64,000 bases of DNA. Origin: Plantago ovata (taxonomy: Eukaryota > Streptophyta > Magnoliopsida > Lamiales > Plantaginaceae). The number at the start of each line of letters is the position of its first letter. The stretch's first letter is position 1. The notes below the pieces were generated by a model. It made no database searches and was not told the origin of the DNA. It was given only the letters and a program-made list of their open reading frames with translations. Where the stretch lies: positions 100,270,855 to 100,334,854 of the forward strand of contig CM051458.1 in NCBI GenBank assembly GCA_028274465.1. The letters are read 5' to 3'. Position numbers and translations under genes: made by a program. Below, one piece after another: positions 12,825 to 24,388 of the stretch.

Positions 12825-15800
12825 ATGATGATCTCTAGAGGTTTATTCGGCTGGTCTCCGCCGCACATACAGCCGCTGACGCCGGTGTCGGAAGTTTCGG
12901 AGCCGCCGGAGTCGCCTTCGCCGTACTTAGACTCGGGCGTGCCGGATGGTATGCAGGTGGATATGGAGGAGGAGATGGATGCTGAGGCGGAGGAGATGGA
13001 GCCGCCTCCGGCGGCTGTGCCGTTCTCGAGGCTGTTTGCGTGTGCGGACCAGTTTGACTGGTTTCTGATGGTGGTAGGATCACTTGCAGCAGCAGCTCAT
13101 GGGACGGCACTGGTTGTTTACTTGCATTACTTTGCCAAAATTATTCACTTGATGCACTTGCGAAATGATGTTTCGCCGGATGTGCTCTTCAGTAGGTTCA
13201 CGGAGGTAATTGTTTTGCTTATAATTGTTGTATTAGGTTCATTCTTTTCTCGGTTTTATTACTTGTCCGTAAGTGTCTGAAATGTTATAGGCTTTGTGTT
13301 GGTCAGATGCCTCTGGAATCTCAAGTCGAGTTGAATTTTCTTTACTGAACTTTTGAGCTTTAAGGTTGATGCACTCCTTCATTTTTGGAGTTCATAAGTA
13401 AGAACAGAACCTCACGGGCTTAGTAGGATAAAGTCACTGAACCTGGTGTTACTGTACACTTTATGGAGAAGTTCTTATTCTTCTTGTCGGGCAATAAGTA
13501 AATGTTGTAGTACGATACTACGATAATCATTTATTTATTTGTTTGCAGTGGAGACTTCATGATGACGAAGTGCATAGGTCTTTTGATTGCTTTTGGTGTT
13601 TTTTTTTTTTGGGGGGGGGGGGGGTTAAGAGTGGAGAGATGAATTTGTTAGATGTTTTGATAATGCAAAACTCATTATGTGCAAGAGGACCAGATCCTGT
13701 TTTTACATAGTATATGTTACTCTTTCTTTGTGATGTTTCTGTAATATCAAGTTGATTTTTGTTCTGAGATGATATTATTGTGTGTTGAGACCTTGAGCTT
13801 GTTTGGTTTGTTGGTCTGTTTATGTGTACAGTTGACTTAGTTTTCTTTATTTTTCATGAACTTGTAGATTTGTAGACCAGATAGGTTAATGATGCGAACC
13901 TACAATTTCAAATATTTCAAGTAGCTAACACTAAATATATTCTTTAAAAAGGAGGGTGTAATTCACTTATGTTATTCAGGAGGTGATTTGCTGAGATGAA
14001 TTGCCTTGTCCATTCCAATATGTTCTCTCATTATGGTCCGAAATTTTTTCCAGCTGATCTTATTTTGGACTTCTTGCAGCTTGCATTAAGTATTGTATTT
14101 ATTGCTGTAGGAGTATTTGGTGCTGCTTGGATTGGTAAGTGCATTTTTTTCTAATGAAATCACTGTCCCATTTTCTAAATTCCCATGTGCTTGGCTGACT
14201 CTTTTTTTCCCCCCCCCCCCCTCTTTGAATCTTGTCTTTTGATTGATAGAGGTATCATGTTGGATTCTTACCGGGGAACGACAAACTGCTGTAATAAGAT
14301 CAAGATATGTTCAAGTTTTACTTAACCAGGACATGAGTTTTTTTGATACATATGGGAACAACGGAGATATTGTGAGTCAAGTTTTAAGCGATGTGTTGCT
14401 GATACAGTCTGCTCTTAGTGAAAAGGTATGGAATTCATGCAGCAGCTTCATAGATGCTCTTTGGCTTCTTTACTTGTATCATATTTGTTTATTGTTGTGA
14501 TATGACAGGTCGGAAATTATATTCACAACATGGCTACTTTCTTTGGTGGTCTTGTGATCGGATTTGTCAATTGCTGGCAGATTGCACTTATAACTTTAGC
14601 CACCGGTCCGTTTATTGTTGCTGCAGGAGGAATATCAAATATCTTTCTGCATAGGCTTGCAGAAAATATTCAAGATGCTTATGCAGAAGCTGCAAGCATT
14701 GCAGAGCAGGTCTGTTATAAATGAGTATGTTGTTGATTAGTTCTAGTGCTCAATCATGATTATTGATTGTTTGCTGAAGCTTTTCCGTGTTTTAGGATCA
14801 TAGAAACAGACTTCTAATAGAAAACTATCACCCTTGCAGAATCTTGACTGTTGAGTGATTAACCTGAGGTTGTTTAATATAGTAAGGGGAGTAAATCTGT
14901 GTCTTTCTTTTTTTTTTTTTTTTTGTGTGTCTTTCTTTCTTTTGGTGGGTATTGTAAGGGGAGTAAGTCACCATAAGTTATGTTATTTAAATGTTCACCT
15001 TTTGGCCACGTGTGGTAAGTGTTCTCCCCAATGTTTCAGTCGGTGTCTAACACGGTCATAAATCGTCCATGCAGGCCTCTCTATCCCATTTTTAATAGGA
15101 CACTCGTACGCAAAGAAGATGATCGAATTCAAAAAACTAGATATATGTTAGAAAAGATTGAATGTTCCTAGAACAATATGTTCCATTCTCTATAGTAGTT
15201 CTAGAATGATAGAATCAATTAACTTCCAGGTGCTGCTTATGTTCGATATTAGATTTAATTTCGTTTTACATGCATGAAATGGTCAGATATATTGCTAAGA
15301 ACTTCTTATTAAAATGTTCAAAATAAAATTACTAATAATGACTGGAAAAGAAAAATATGGCTTCCTCTTTTTTACTTGGTGGGTGGGATAGATCATATAC
15401 ATTGTCGATGTACTAGGCTCTTCCGTTACACATTTTAGTAATTCCTCCTTTTGTAAATTTTATTTTATTATTTTATTTTATTTTTACCATTCTGCAGGCA
15501 GTTTCTTATATCAGAACCTTGTACGGGTTTACCAATGAAACCTTAGCAAAGTATTCTTATGCAACTTCACTTCAAGCTACTTTGAGATATGGTATATTGA
15601 TAAGTCTAGTTCAAGGGCTTGGTCTTGGTTTTACATACGGACTTGCAATCTGTTCTTGTGCTCTTCAACTCTGGGTGGGAAGGTCACTTGTTATGAATGG
15701 AAGAGCTCAAGGAGGGGAAGTTATAACGGCCCTTTTTGCTGTTATTTTGAGTGGCCTGTAAGTAATTTAATAACTTTTAAGTTCATTTTTCTCTACTACT

Positions 15801-18800
15801 ACGTCATTGTACTTACGAACAAGCTTGCATGTAACAGTGGGCTCAATCAAGCAGCGACAAATTTCTATTCCTTTGAACAAGGGAGAATTGCTGCTTACAG
15901 ACTGTTTGAGATGATAAGTCGTTCTTCTGCTACTGTTAATCATGAGGGCATCACACTTGCTTCTGTACAAGGAAATATAGAGTTCCGAAATGTATATTTC
16001 AGCTATTTGTCTCGCCCTGAAATCCCAATCTTGAGTGGGTTCTACCTTACTGTACCAGCTAAAAAGACTGTAGCACTAGTTGGCAGAAATGGCTCAGGAA
16101 AAAGTAGTATCATTCCCCTTATGGAAAGATTTTATGATCCTACATTAGGTATTGTTAAATTTTTTATTTGCATTTGCTAATGATTTTCTACATCATGATT
16201 TTAAAATTGAAAGATGTTTCTTCATTCTGGCAGGGGAAGTCCTTTTGGATGGTGAAAATATAAAAAATCTGAAGCTGGAGTGGCTAAGAAGCCAAATTGG
16301 TTTAGTAACTCAGGAGCCTGCTTTGCTGAGTTTGAGTATCAAAGACAACATTGCTTATGGACGGAATGCTTCACTAGATCAAATTGAGGAAGCTGCTAAA
16401 ATTGCTCATGCACATACATTTATCAGCTCCCTGGAGAAAGGATATGATACACAGGTTAATTATCCTAATTGTCTATATTGGTTGGTTCTGTTGAGTTCAT
16501 TCCTTACTGTATTTTTGTCCGTAGGTTGGTAGGGCTTATTTAGAGATGACAGAGGAGCAAAAGATAAAGCTATCTGTCGCCAGAGCTGTTCTGTCCAATC
16601 CATCTATTCTTCTTCTGGATGAAGTCACTGGTGGACTTGATTTTGAAGCTGAACGTTCTGTTCAAGAGGCTCTGGATCTTCTCATGTTGGGGAGGTCAAC
16701 AATAATAATAGCCAGACGGCTAAGCCTTATTAAAAATGCTGATTACATTGCTGTAATGGAGGAAGGTCAACTTGTTGAAATGGGTACTCATGAAGAATTA
16801 ATTAACTTGGACGGACTTTATGCAGAACTGCTTAGATGTGAAGAAGCCACAAAACTTCCACGGAGGTACAACAGAGACCTTATTATATTATTGCACCAAA
16901 CATTCCGTCTTTGAAATGAATACAATGTATCATGAAGTTGTGGTTATTATATTGAGTTCAAGTCTTTCCAGGTGTGATATTATCTAACTCCATAATGAAC
17001 TTGATATTCAGGATGCCAGTAAGAACCTACAAGGAGAGTGCAGCTTTTCAGATCGAAAAAGATTCTTCTGCAAGTCACAGCTTCCAGGAACCCTCGTCCC
17101 CTAGAATGGCGAAGTCACCTTCTTTACAGAGAGTTTCTGCTGTCCATATGTTTCGCCCTTCTGATGTCGTATTCAGCTCTCAAGAATCTCCTATAACTCG
17201 TAGTCCACCACCAGAAGAAGTGATTGAAAATGGTGTTTCAATTGATTCAACTGACAAAGAACCAACAATAAAGAGGCAGGATAGCTTTGAAATGAGATTG
17301 CCAGAGTTACCCAAGATTGATGTTCATTCTGCTCAGCGGCAAACAAATGCTTCAGATCCCGAATCTCCCGTTTCTCCTCTTCTGACATCAGACCCTCAGA
17401 ATGAACGGTCTCATTCACAGACTTTTAGCCGGCCACCTAGTGAATTTGATGATGCCCCCATGACGATCAAAGAAAAAAAGGGTGAACAATCACGAGAGCC
17501 GTCCTTGTGGAGACTTGTAGAGCTTAGCCTTGCAGAATGGCTTTATGCTGTTTTAGGGAGTACTGGTGCTGCCATTTTTGGCTCTTTTAACCCTCTTCTT
17601 GCGTATGTTATTGCGCTCATAGTAACAGCATATTATAGGACAGATGATAGACATCATGTACGTCAAGAAGTAGACAGGTGGTGTTTAATTATTGCTGGCA
17701 TGGGGGTTGTGACAGTGCTTGCGAACTTTTTGCAGCACTTCTATTTCGGTATAATGGGGGAGAAGATGACTGAACGTGTTCGAAGAATGATGTTTTCAGG
17801 TGTGCTAAGGCCTTCCAGTTGTAATTTACACATTGGTCTTCTTGTCTCACTATTCCTTTATTGAATGTGTGAACTACTTTGTGAACCTAATTTGAGTTTT
17901 TTATTCTTGATCCTGGCCTCCACAGCGATGCTTCGAAATGAAGTTGGATGGTTCGATGCTGAGGAGAACAGTGCCGATAATTTGTCCATGCGATTGGCAA
18001 ATGATGCTACTTTTGTGAGAGCTGCATTTAGCAACAGGTTATCTATATTCATACAAGATAGTGCAGCCGTTGTGGTTGCTCTTGTCATTGGGATGTTTCT
18101 GCACTGGCGATTGGCACTTGTGGCCTTAGCAACTCTGCCTGTCTTGACAGTTTCAGCCATAGCACAGGTACCTTTTTTTTTTTTTTTTTTTTCTTTCTCC
18201 AGAAAGTAAATATATGGTAAATTCCTGTTGCATATGGTGCTGGAGCTGTCCAAAGAATTGGATCATATAGATGCTTAACTTTGGCTACAGATCTACTGTA
18301 AACTTGCATGTGCATCAGTAACGCCAAACGTAGGATGGATTGTGTAGGACCACTTTTAAAAGTTTATCATAGATAAATAAAAGTTCATGCATACATGCTC
18401 TTATTTCTTAGTTGTTTTGTATGAAGTGTTAACTATCTGTGAAAAAATATAAGCACTAATAAATTTATAATGTACTAAATGTGGAGTTGAAAATCAATTG
18501 TAATAAGTTATTCTTATTTTCAACAAGTTGGTGATAGACCTTCATCTTCGAGTGGATCTATTTGGTTTAATATTAGTATAACTCAACGTTCAAGAATCCT
18601 TCACAAGATACATCTCTTCCTTTTTAACCAAGCCTGTCACCGCATAGCAAAACATGGCAGCCTTCACTTGATAGAGGCTTTTCGTCCTTGATGCTCTCAG
18701 AGATTTTGAAGCGTTTATTTTAGGGGCGCTCCTTCTGACAATTCACTTGCTCCTTTCCAGAAGCTGGGAATTCCTTGCTTCCCTAACCCTGTTCTTATTG

Positions 18801-20171
18801 TTCCTTTGCAACAATTGCTCAGTACTCGAACTTCAACTTTCTTATACATTGTTCTACAATTTCATTTGAGTGACAATGTAATGTCAGTATTTAACCATGT
18901 TCAACTCACTAATTAACTAAATTTGCACCATGTGATTGCAGAAATTATGGCTTGCTGGATTCTCGAAAGGCATCCAGGAAATGCACAGGAAGGCCTCTTT
19001 GGTCTTGGAGGATGCTGTTAGAAACATTTATACTGTTGTTGCATTTTGTGCTGGTAACAAGGTAATGGAGCTCTATAGGTGGCAACTTCGGAAAATATTT
19101 ACAAAGAGTTTGCTCCACGGAGTGGTGATTGGTTTTGCATTTGGCTTTTCTCAATTTCTTCTTTTTGCCTGCAATGCTCTTCTCCTTTGGTACACTGCTC
19201 TCTCTGTGAGGAATGGGTACATGGATCTGCCAACAGCAATAAAGGAGTACATGGTGTTCTCTTTCGCAACATTTGCGCTTGTTGAACCTTTTGGTTTGGC
19301 TCCATACATTCTTAAAAGAAGGAAGTCTTTGACATCTGTTTTTGAAATAATTGACCGAACTCCTAAGATCGATCCCGATGATAATTCTGCTCTGAAACCT
19401 CCAAATGTTTATGGAAGCATTGAATTGAAAAACGTGGATTTCTCGTACCCGACTCGCCCTGAAGTCTTTGTACTCAGCAATTTCAGTCTCAAAGTTAATG
19501 GAGGCCAAACAGTTGCTGTAGTTGGTGTTTCAGGGTCTGGAAAAAGTACCATAATATCTCTGATTGAAAGATTCTATGATCCAGTGGCTGGTCAGATCTT
19601 GCTTGATGGGCGAGATATGAAATCGTACAATTTGAGATGGTTAAGAAATCACATGGGTCTTGTCCAGCAGGAGCCAATCATATTTTCAACAACAATAAGA
19701 GAGAATATCATATATGCCAGGCACAATGCAAGTGAAGCAGAGGTGAAAGAAGCTGCAAGAATAGCCAACGCTCACCATTTCATTAGCAGCTTGCCTCATG
19801 GTTATGACACTCACGTTGGGATGAGGGGTGTAGATTTAACTCCCGGACAAAAACAAAGAATTGCAATTGCTCGTGTTGTTTTAAAGAATGCACCAATTTT
19901 GTTGTTGGATGAAGCAAGCTCAGCCATTGAATCTGAATCGAGCCGGGTGGTACAGGAAGCTCTTGATACTCTCATTATGGGCAATAAAACTACTATTTTG
20001 ATTGCGCATAGGGCTGCTATGATGAGACACGTTGATAATATTGTTGTACTTAACGGTGGGCGAATTGTGGAGGAAGGAACTCATGATACACTAGTAGGTA
20101 AGAATGGTTTATATGTCCGATTGATGCAACCACATTTTTGCAAGGGGATGCGGCAACATAGGCTTGTTTAG
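12825..20171 (+). CDS. ABCB20: ABC transporter B family, ABCB6/ABCB20 type
   Basis: Eleven exons: 12825-13205, 14080-14134, 14250-14425, 14509-14709, 15498-15757, 15838-16148, 16234-16454, 16525-16865, 17012-17799, 17926-18167, 18942-20171. Phases agree and give 1,401 residues (Arabidopsis ABCB6/20 are about 1,407). The opening MMISRGLFGWSPPHIQPLTP is diagnostic for this pair, full-size P-glycoproteins of the plasma membrane implicated in auxin export. Order: acidic N-terminus, TMD1, NBD1, long Ser/Pro linker (exon 9), TMD2, NBD2. NBD1 has Walker A GRNGSGKSS (from about 440) and Walker B ILLLDE (Asp567-Glu568). NBD2 has Walker A GVSGSGKST (about 1187) and ILLLDE (about 1315). NBD1 is degenerate elsewhere: MTEEQ replaces the LSGGQ signature and Arg599 replaces the H-loop His. 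NBD2 has LTPGQ and keeps His (LIAHR). I recall these same departures in the Arabidopsis proteins, so they are lineage traits. Choosing ABCB20 over ABCB6 is arbitrary. Confidence 0.93.
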
Positions 20172-21413
20172 ATGAGCAATTGACTTGTTTGCCAATCTTA
20201 GTCCGTTTCCACTTATTAAATTATCCTCTGGAGTTATTGAAAAACAGGGGAAACGGAGTGGATAATCTGATGATGGTTTTCCTGGGTTTGGGGGGTGCAA
20301 AGGGCCTCTATATGTGGTTGACTGATTACTGGATGTGTAGATCTTTGTAGAGTCTGTTAACATGTGCGGGTAGGCTTTTAAAGAGTAGATGCATATTCTT
20401 TCGGAGGTAGGTGGAGTTACAAATTTCAGCTGCTTCTCTTTATATTTCGATTTGTTAGCCTTTGAGTGGACTGAGATTAGCAGTAAATTTATGTAGGGGT
20501 GGTCTGTATCGATAGTTTTCTTGCTTTTCGGGTGTGGTTTGTGTGGTCAGTTAGCTTCATTTTTGTACCTTGATACCCTGCTCTTGCCCACCACTTCTCC
20601 GCTGTGGCTGTACATTTTTATTCTTATAAGAAACCTGTGAAGTGTAAAAGAAGGCATTCTTTGTAATCTTTTTGTATATAAGAGATGGGTAGATATTTTA
20701 TTCTATGCTTTACTGTCGTTATGCTAACTTATTAATAATTACATTAATAATTATTATATAAATATTCTATACGTAGTACCGTCTTATATCTTCATGCCTA
20801 AACCTGTCTTATGTATCCGCGGGGATTGAATCTTGCATCCTCTCCTTTGCAAGTTCAAGCTCCCTTTCATTTCGCTTCATTGCATCACGTTATAACTATT
20901 ATAACTATAACTATGTATTTTCCCTTGTGTGGGCGCCTAGTTTGCAAATAGTGTCCGCATTATTTCTGTTTTAATTTCACAGCTTATTTATATGGATCCA
21001 CTACTTATAACTCTTCGGTTACTCACTCAGTATGATAAAATTTTACCCTTTGTCTCTTTTCATTTTAACTTTACCCCATTTTCGAATAGTATTTGAGGTG
21101 GGTTAGAAAAGTTTAGACGGTCTAACAACACAACAAATGTTACTCTCTTCCCTTTGTTCCCTTTAAATTTTTTATTTTTTTATTTTGGACGTTCTGTTAA
21201 AATCTTTTCAAATGGAAATAAATAGTTATAATTAATACCCCACCATACAATTATATTTATAACTTTACCACTCTATTCATCTTTTTTTTTTAAATTACAA
21301 TATTACCCAAATCACCATACTTTTCACATTCTTTATTCTAATAATATCTCACTTACAATACTTTTTTCGTTATTTACTCCAGTTATATCCATTTTTATTA
21401 AAAATCGTATTCA
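20172..21413. other. 3' flank of the ABCB gene and AT-rich spacer
   Basis: Bases 20172-20700 are probably the 3' UTR. The remainder is very AT-rich and shows no gene, tRNA or clear repeat. Confidence 0.4.
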
Positions 21414-21421
21414 CAAATAAA

Positions 21422-22039
21422 CAGTGGCGAAGCCAGAACCAGAATTCAGGTGGGTTTGAGTTAAATATATTGACATTTTTCTAGAAAATTTTTAAAAAAT
21501 TATACATGCAATATAGTAATCTAACAAAAAAAATTTAAAAACAAATTCATTTTTCATATGTTTTTAACAACACATTCAAATATTAAATACTATTTTATAT
21601 AAATACGCATAAGTTTAACAATTTAACCTTGAGTTAATGTCGATAATATTTAAAGCATTAAAATACGCTACATCGATAGTTAAAAAAGATTGAACATGCA
21701 CATCTAAATATAAAAAGAAAAAAAATGATAAATTTAAAAAACGTAAGATAAAGATGAAAAAGAATTTTTTTAATGATTGAGAAAAGTAAACATAAAAAAT
21801 GAAGGAAGAGTTTTATTAAAACCATCAAAAAGGACAAGAAATTCATATAAAATTGGATAATATTAAAATTTTGGCAGAATTTGAGAACAGCCTGAATCGA
21901 ACACGCTAGTATAAAAGAACGCTATACTAACCACTGGGACAACCACATTAAATCTCTTATTATGACTATATATAGTATAGCATCTATAATTTCAGTGGGG
22001 TCCAGTGCCCTCACTGGATCCTACCTAGCTCCGCCACTG
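21422..22039. mobile_element. non-autonomous hAT-type DNA transposon, 618 bp
   Basis: Left end CAGTGGCGAAGCCAG and right end CTAGCTCCGCCACTG are imperfect terminal inverted repeats (CAGTGGCG...CGCCACTG). The 8-bp sequence CAAATAAA flanks both sides, at 21414-21421 and 22040-22047, an exact target-site duplication of hAT length. No transposase frame is present. Internally, at about 21893-21950 on the minus strand, lies a tRNA-like stretch (CCCAGTGGTTAGTATAGC ... GTTCGATTC) resembling pol III A and B boxes. Confidence 0.85.
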
Positions 22040-22047
22040 CAAATAAA

Positions 22048-22641
22048 GTAGGAAGTTTCAAGTGAATTGTTCCTCTTTATTTCAAGTGAAATGTTACTCT
22101 TTCTTTATTCGCGGTTCATATTCAATTGTTTGCACTTCGCACGTTTTACTCAGTGAGCCGGTGACTTTCAAACCCTAGGTTCCAAGGTCATGATAGAATA
22201 ATAAAAATAAAATAATAGTACTTCCTCTATCTTGTTTCAAGGTTACCAAGTATTTTGTTGATTTATTATGTTACATTTAAACTCAAATTGATTCTAATTA
22301 ATAATGTAAAAATAATTTTGAAAGTTATATTATAAAATTATAAGTTTTAAAGTTATTTTTTGCTAGGATTTAATATTAATTCAGACTTAAATGTAATATT
22401 AGAAAAGTTAACAAAATAAATAAGAAGTTGGGCCCAACTAATACGTAAGTGATTACATACTATTAATTAGTTATTAATTAATCTAAGCCAGATGCAGTAC
22501 AATGATTCCGTGTCATTATCCGACAAATTTGAAAGGTTTGTGGCAGCCAGTAGCTAGCTATCCTATTTTCGATCGAGATAATGGAATCATAGTAGTACGA
22601 AGTACTAGTTTTCATTATTATCATATCATAAAACTGTGGTG
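22048..22641. other. AT-rich spacer
   Basis: No gene or repeat recognised between the two transposable elements. Confidence 0.4.
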
Positions 22642-22649
22642 GATGGAGC

Positions 22650-23691
22650 TAGGCTTTTGAATGGGTTGGGTTGGACGGGTTTAACCCCGAACCCAACCCG
22701 TATCCAACCCGTTAATAATCCACGGGTACGGGTTATGATTTCTAAAACCCTAATAACCCGGACTCCTTCTCCACAATGGTCAAATTTCAAAATGTCATTA
22801 CGACTTCATTTTTTAATGAAATTGCATGATTCTAACGGCATTGGATTCGTATTGACATCTTCTACATGTTCCAACTTAGCGTTCGAAGTTTCATCCCCTT
22901 TTTCGAGAATTCACCATTGATGACTTGAAGCTTTTCGAAAGCTTCGTACGGATCCATCTCTCAACCAAATTCGACGATTCTTTCGCCGTTGAGCCTGTCT
23001 TGTCCTCCTCTATCATCCATGGGCAACAAACCATCAATTTAGAACGAAAATTCAAATTCAAGTTCAAACTTGAATTTGAATTTTCGTTCTAAATTGATGT
23101 TTTGTTGCCCAAAGGTGATAGAGGAGGTCAAGATGGACTCAATAACGAAAGAATCGTTGAATTTGGTTGAGAAACGGAGTTGTATAGAGCTTTCGAAAAG
23201 TTTCAAGTCATCAATGGCGGATTCTCAAAAAGGCGATGAAACTTCGAACGATAAGTTGGAACATGTAGAAGACGTCAATACGAATCCAATGCCGTTAGAA
23301 TCATGCAATTTCGTTAAGAAATCAAGTCGTAATGACATTTTGAAATTTGGCCATGGTGAAGAAGAATGAGTCATGTGCACACGGGTCGGGTCAGACAGCG
23401 GGTCATATCAAAAACCCAGTTGGGGCGGTTTTTCTGACCGGGTCGGGCCATAGTCTGGTCGGATGGGCCGGGTCGGGAAACGGGTGCACTGGTGTCTAAG
23501 GTTTTGTCCGGGTTGGGTCGGGTTGGGTTCATGCCAATTTATCGGGTTGGGTTAGGGTTCGGGTCTTATAATTACGGGTATAATATGGGTTCTGGTTTTA
23601 ACCCAATCCGTACCCGTCACTTATAAATGAGGAACGGGTCTTAATCGGGTTAGGGTTGGGTTGAGTTGAACCCAACCCATTGAAAAGCCTA
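22650..23691. mobile_element. fold-back hAT-like element, 1,042 bp, with captured coding segment
   Basis: Starts TAGGCTTTTGAATGGGTTGGG and ends with the inverse (CCCAACCCATTGAAAAGCCTA). An exact 8-bp duplication GATGGAGC lies at 22642-22649 and 23692-23699. Nearly the whole interior is a long inverted repeat: arms 22650-23064 and 23067-23691 meet at a 2-nt loop, with the central 50 bp (23041-23090) an almost perfect palindrome. The right arm is about 210 bp longer because of an extra GGGTCGGG/GGGTTGGG-rich subterminal block (about 23375-23660). The 8-bp duplication and TAGG end point to hAT. Long arms are more usual in MULEs, and a 9-10 bp duplication with one mismatch could also be read, so the superfamily is not certain. 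No transposase is encoded. Confidence 0.85.
23070..23369 (+). pseudogene. captured coding-like segment in the right arm of the fold-back element
   Basis: A continuous 99-codon frame occupies the right arm. It includes the phrases KMDSITKESLNLVEK, MADSQKGDETSNDKLEHVED and NFVKKSSRNDILKFGHGEEE, hydrophilic, Lys/Glu/Ser rich and of gene-like composition. The left arm (about 22770-23064) carries the same sequence in reverse complement but with small indels. I recognise no domain. The likeliest reading is a host exon fragment taken up by the transposon (Pack-type capture) and then inverted-duplicated. A chance frame in a repeat is the alternative. Confidence 0.4.
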
Positions 23692-23699
23692 GATGGAGC

Positions 23700-24276
23700 T
23701 AGTAGGCGGTAGATACATTACATTTATTTTAAAGGAGACTTTTTTTTATAAGTTGGTGCAGTGAAATTGAGTTGGAGCGGAGAAGGAGAGGTATATGGTC
23801 CGATTTCATATTTTGAGTTTTAAACTTGTGAATGTAAAAGCCGACGCTGGTAAAACCGGTCCCTAAAAACTAAAAAAGGTCCAACAGTATAATTAGTATA
23901 GTTGAATTAGTTTCATATGGTGGTTAAAAGAGAGAGAGATTATCAAGTTTTTGGTGTTAATTTCAGACACCTAACAGTCGTGTGCTCACCACTCTCCAAT
24001 GAATATACTATCAAATATTCAAATTACTCTATTACTAGTAGTATATACTCGTAATATATAAAAAAAAAAACTAGTACTAATCATCATAAAAAGACAAGAT
24101 ATATGATTAAAAAAAAAAAGGACAAGATATAGATCAGTATCAAAGATTAAGCAAATAGACTTGGCACAGAGAATTTCAAATTAAACCAAAGGTTGAATAG
24201 TAATTTCGTCATGTGCAAACTGCAAAGTAAAACAAGTTAAAGTACGGTAGTATATTAATTTTAACTTCAATAATAC
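23700..24276. other. spacer upstream of the pathogen-related gene
   Basis: AT-rich, with poly-A tracts near 24060 and 24111. Presumably carries the upstream control region of the following gene. No specific element could be assigned. Confidence 0.35.
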
Positions 24277-24277
24277 T

Positions 24278-24285
24278 CTATAAAA
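24278..24285 (+). promoter_or_regulatory. TATA box of the pathogen-related protein gene
   Basis: CTATAAAA lies 104 bp before the ATG at 24389. Transcription would start about 30 bp downstream, near 24310-24315, leaving a leader of roughly 75 nt. It is inferred from consensus and spacing only. Confidence 0.55.
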
Positions 24286-24388
24286 GCCGATGCAAATGGA
24301 GCATTATCATAACAGCTAGCACTTTCTAATTAATCTTACCATTACCAAAGTGTATCTTTCAATAGTTCAGAATTAAATCTCATCAGCA

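Noticed and set aside
13605..13624. Poly-T/poly-G tract in ABCB intron 1, considered as a regulatory G-run
   Set aside because: Simple homopolymer, similar to others at 3810, 14212 and 18173; no evidence of function.
17858..18253. 131-codon minus-strand frame opposite the ABC transporter
   Set aside because: Antisense shadow of exon 10 and an intron poly-T tract.
18945..19508. 187-codon minus-strand frame
   Set aside because: Antisense shadow of ABCB exon 11.
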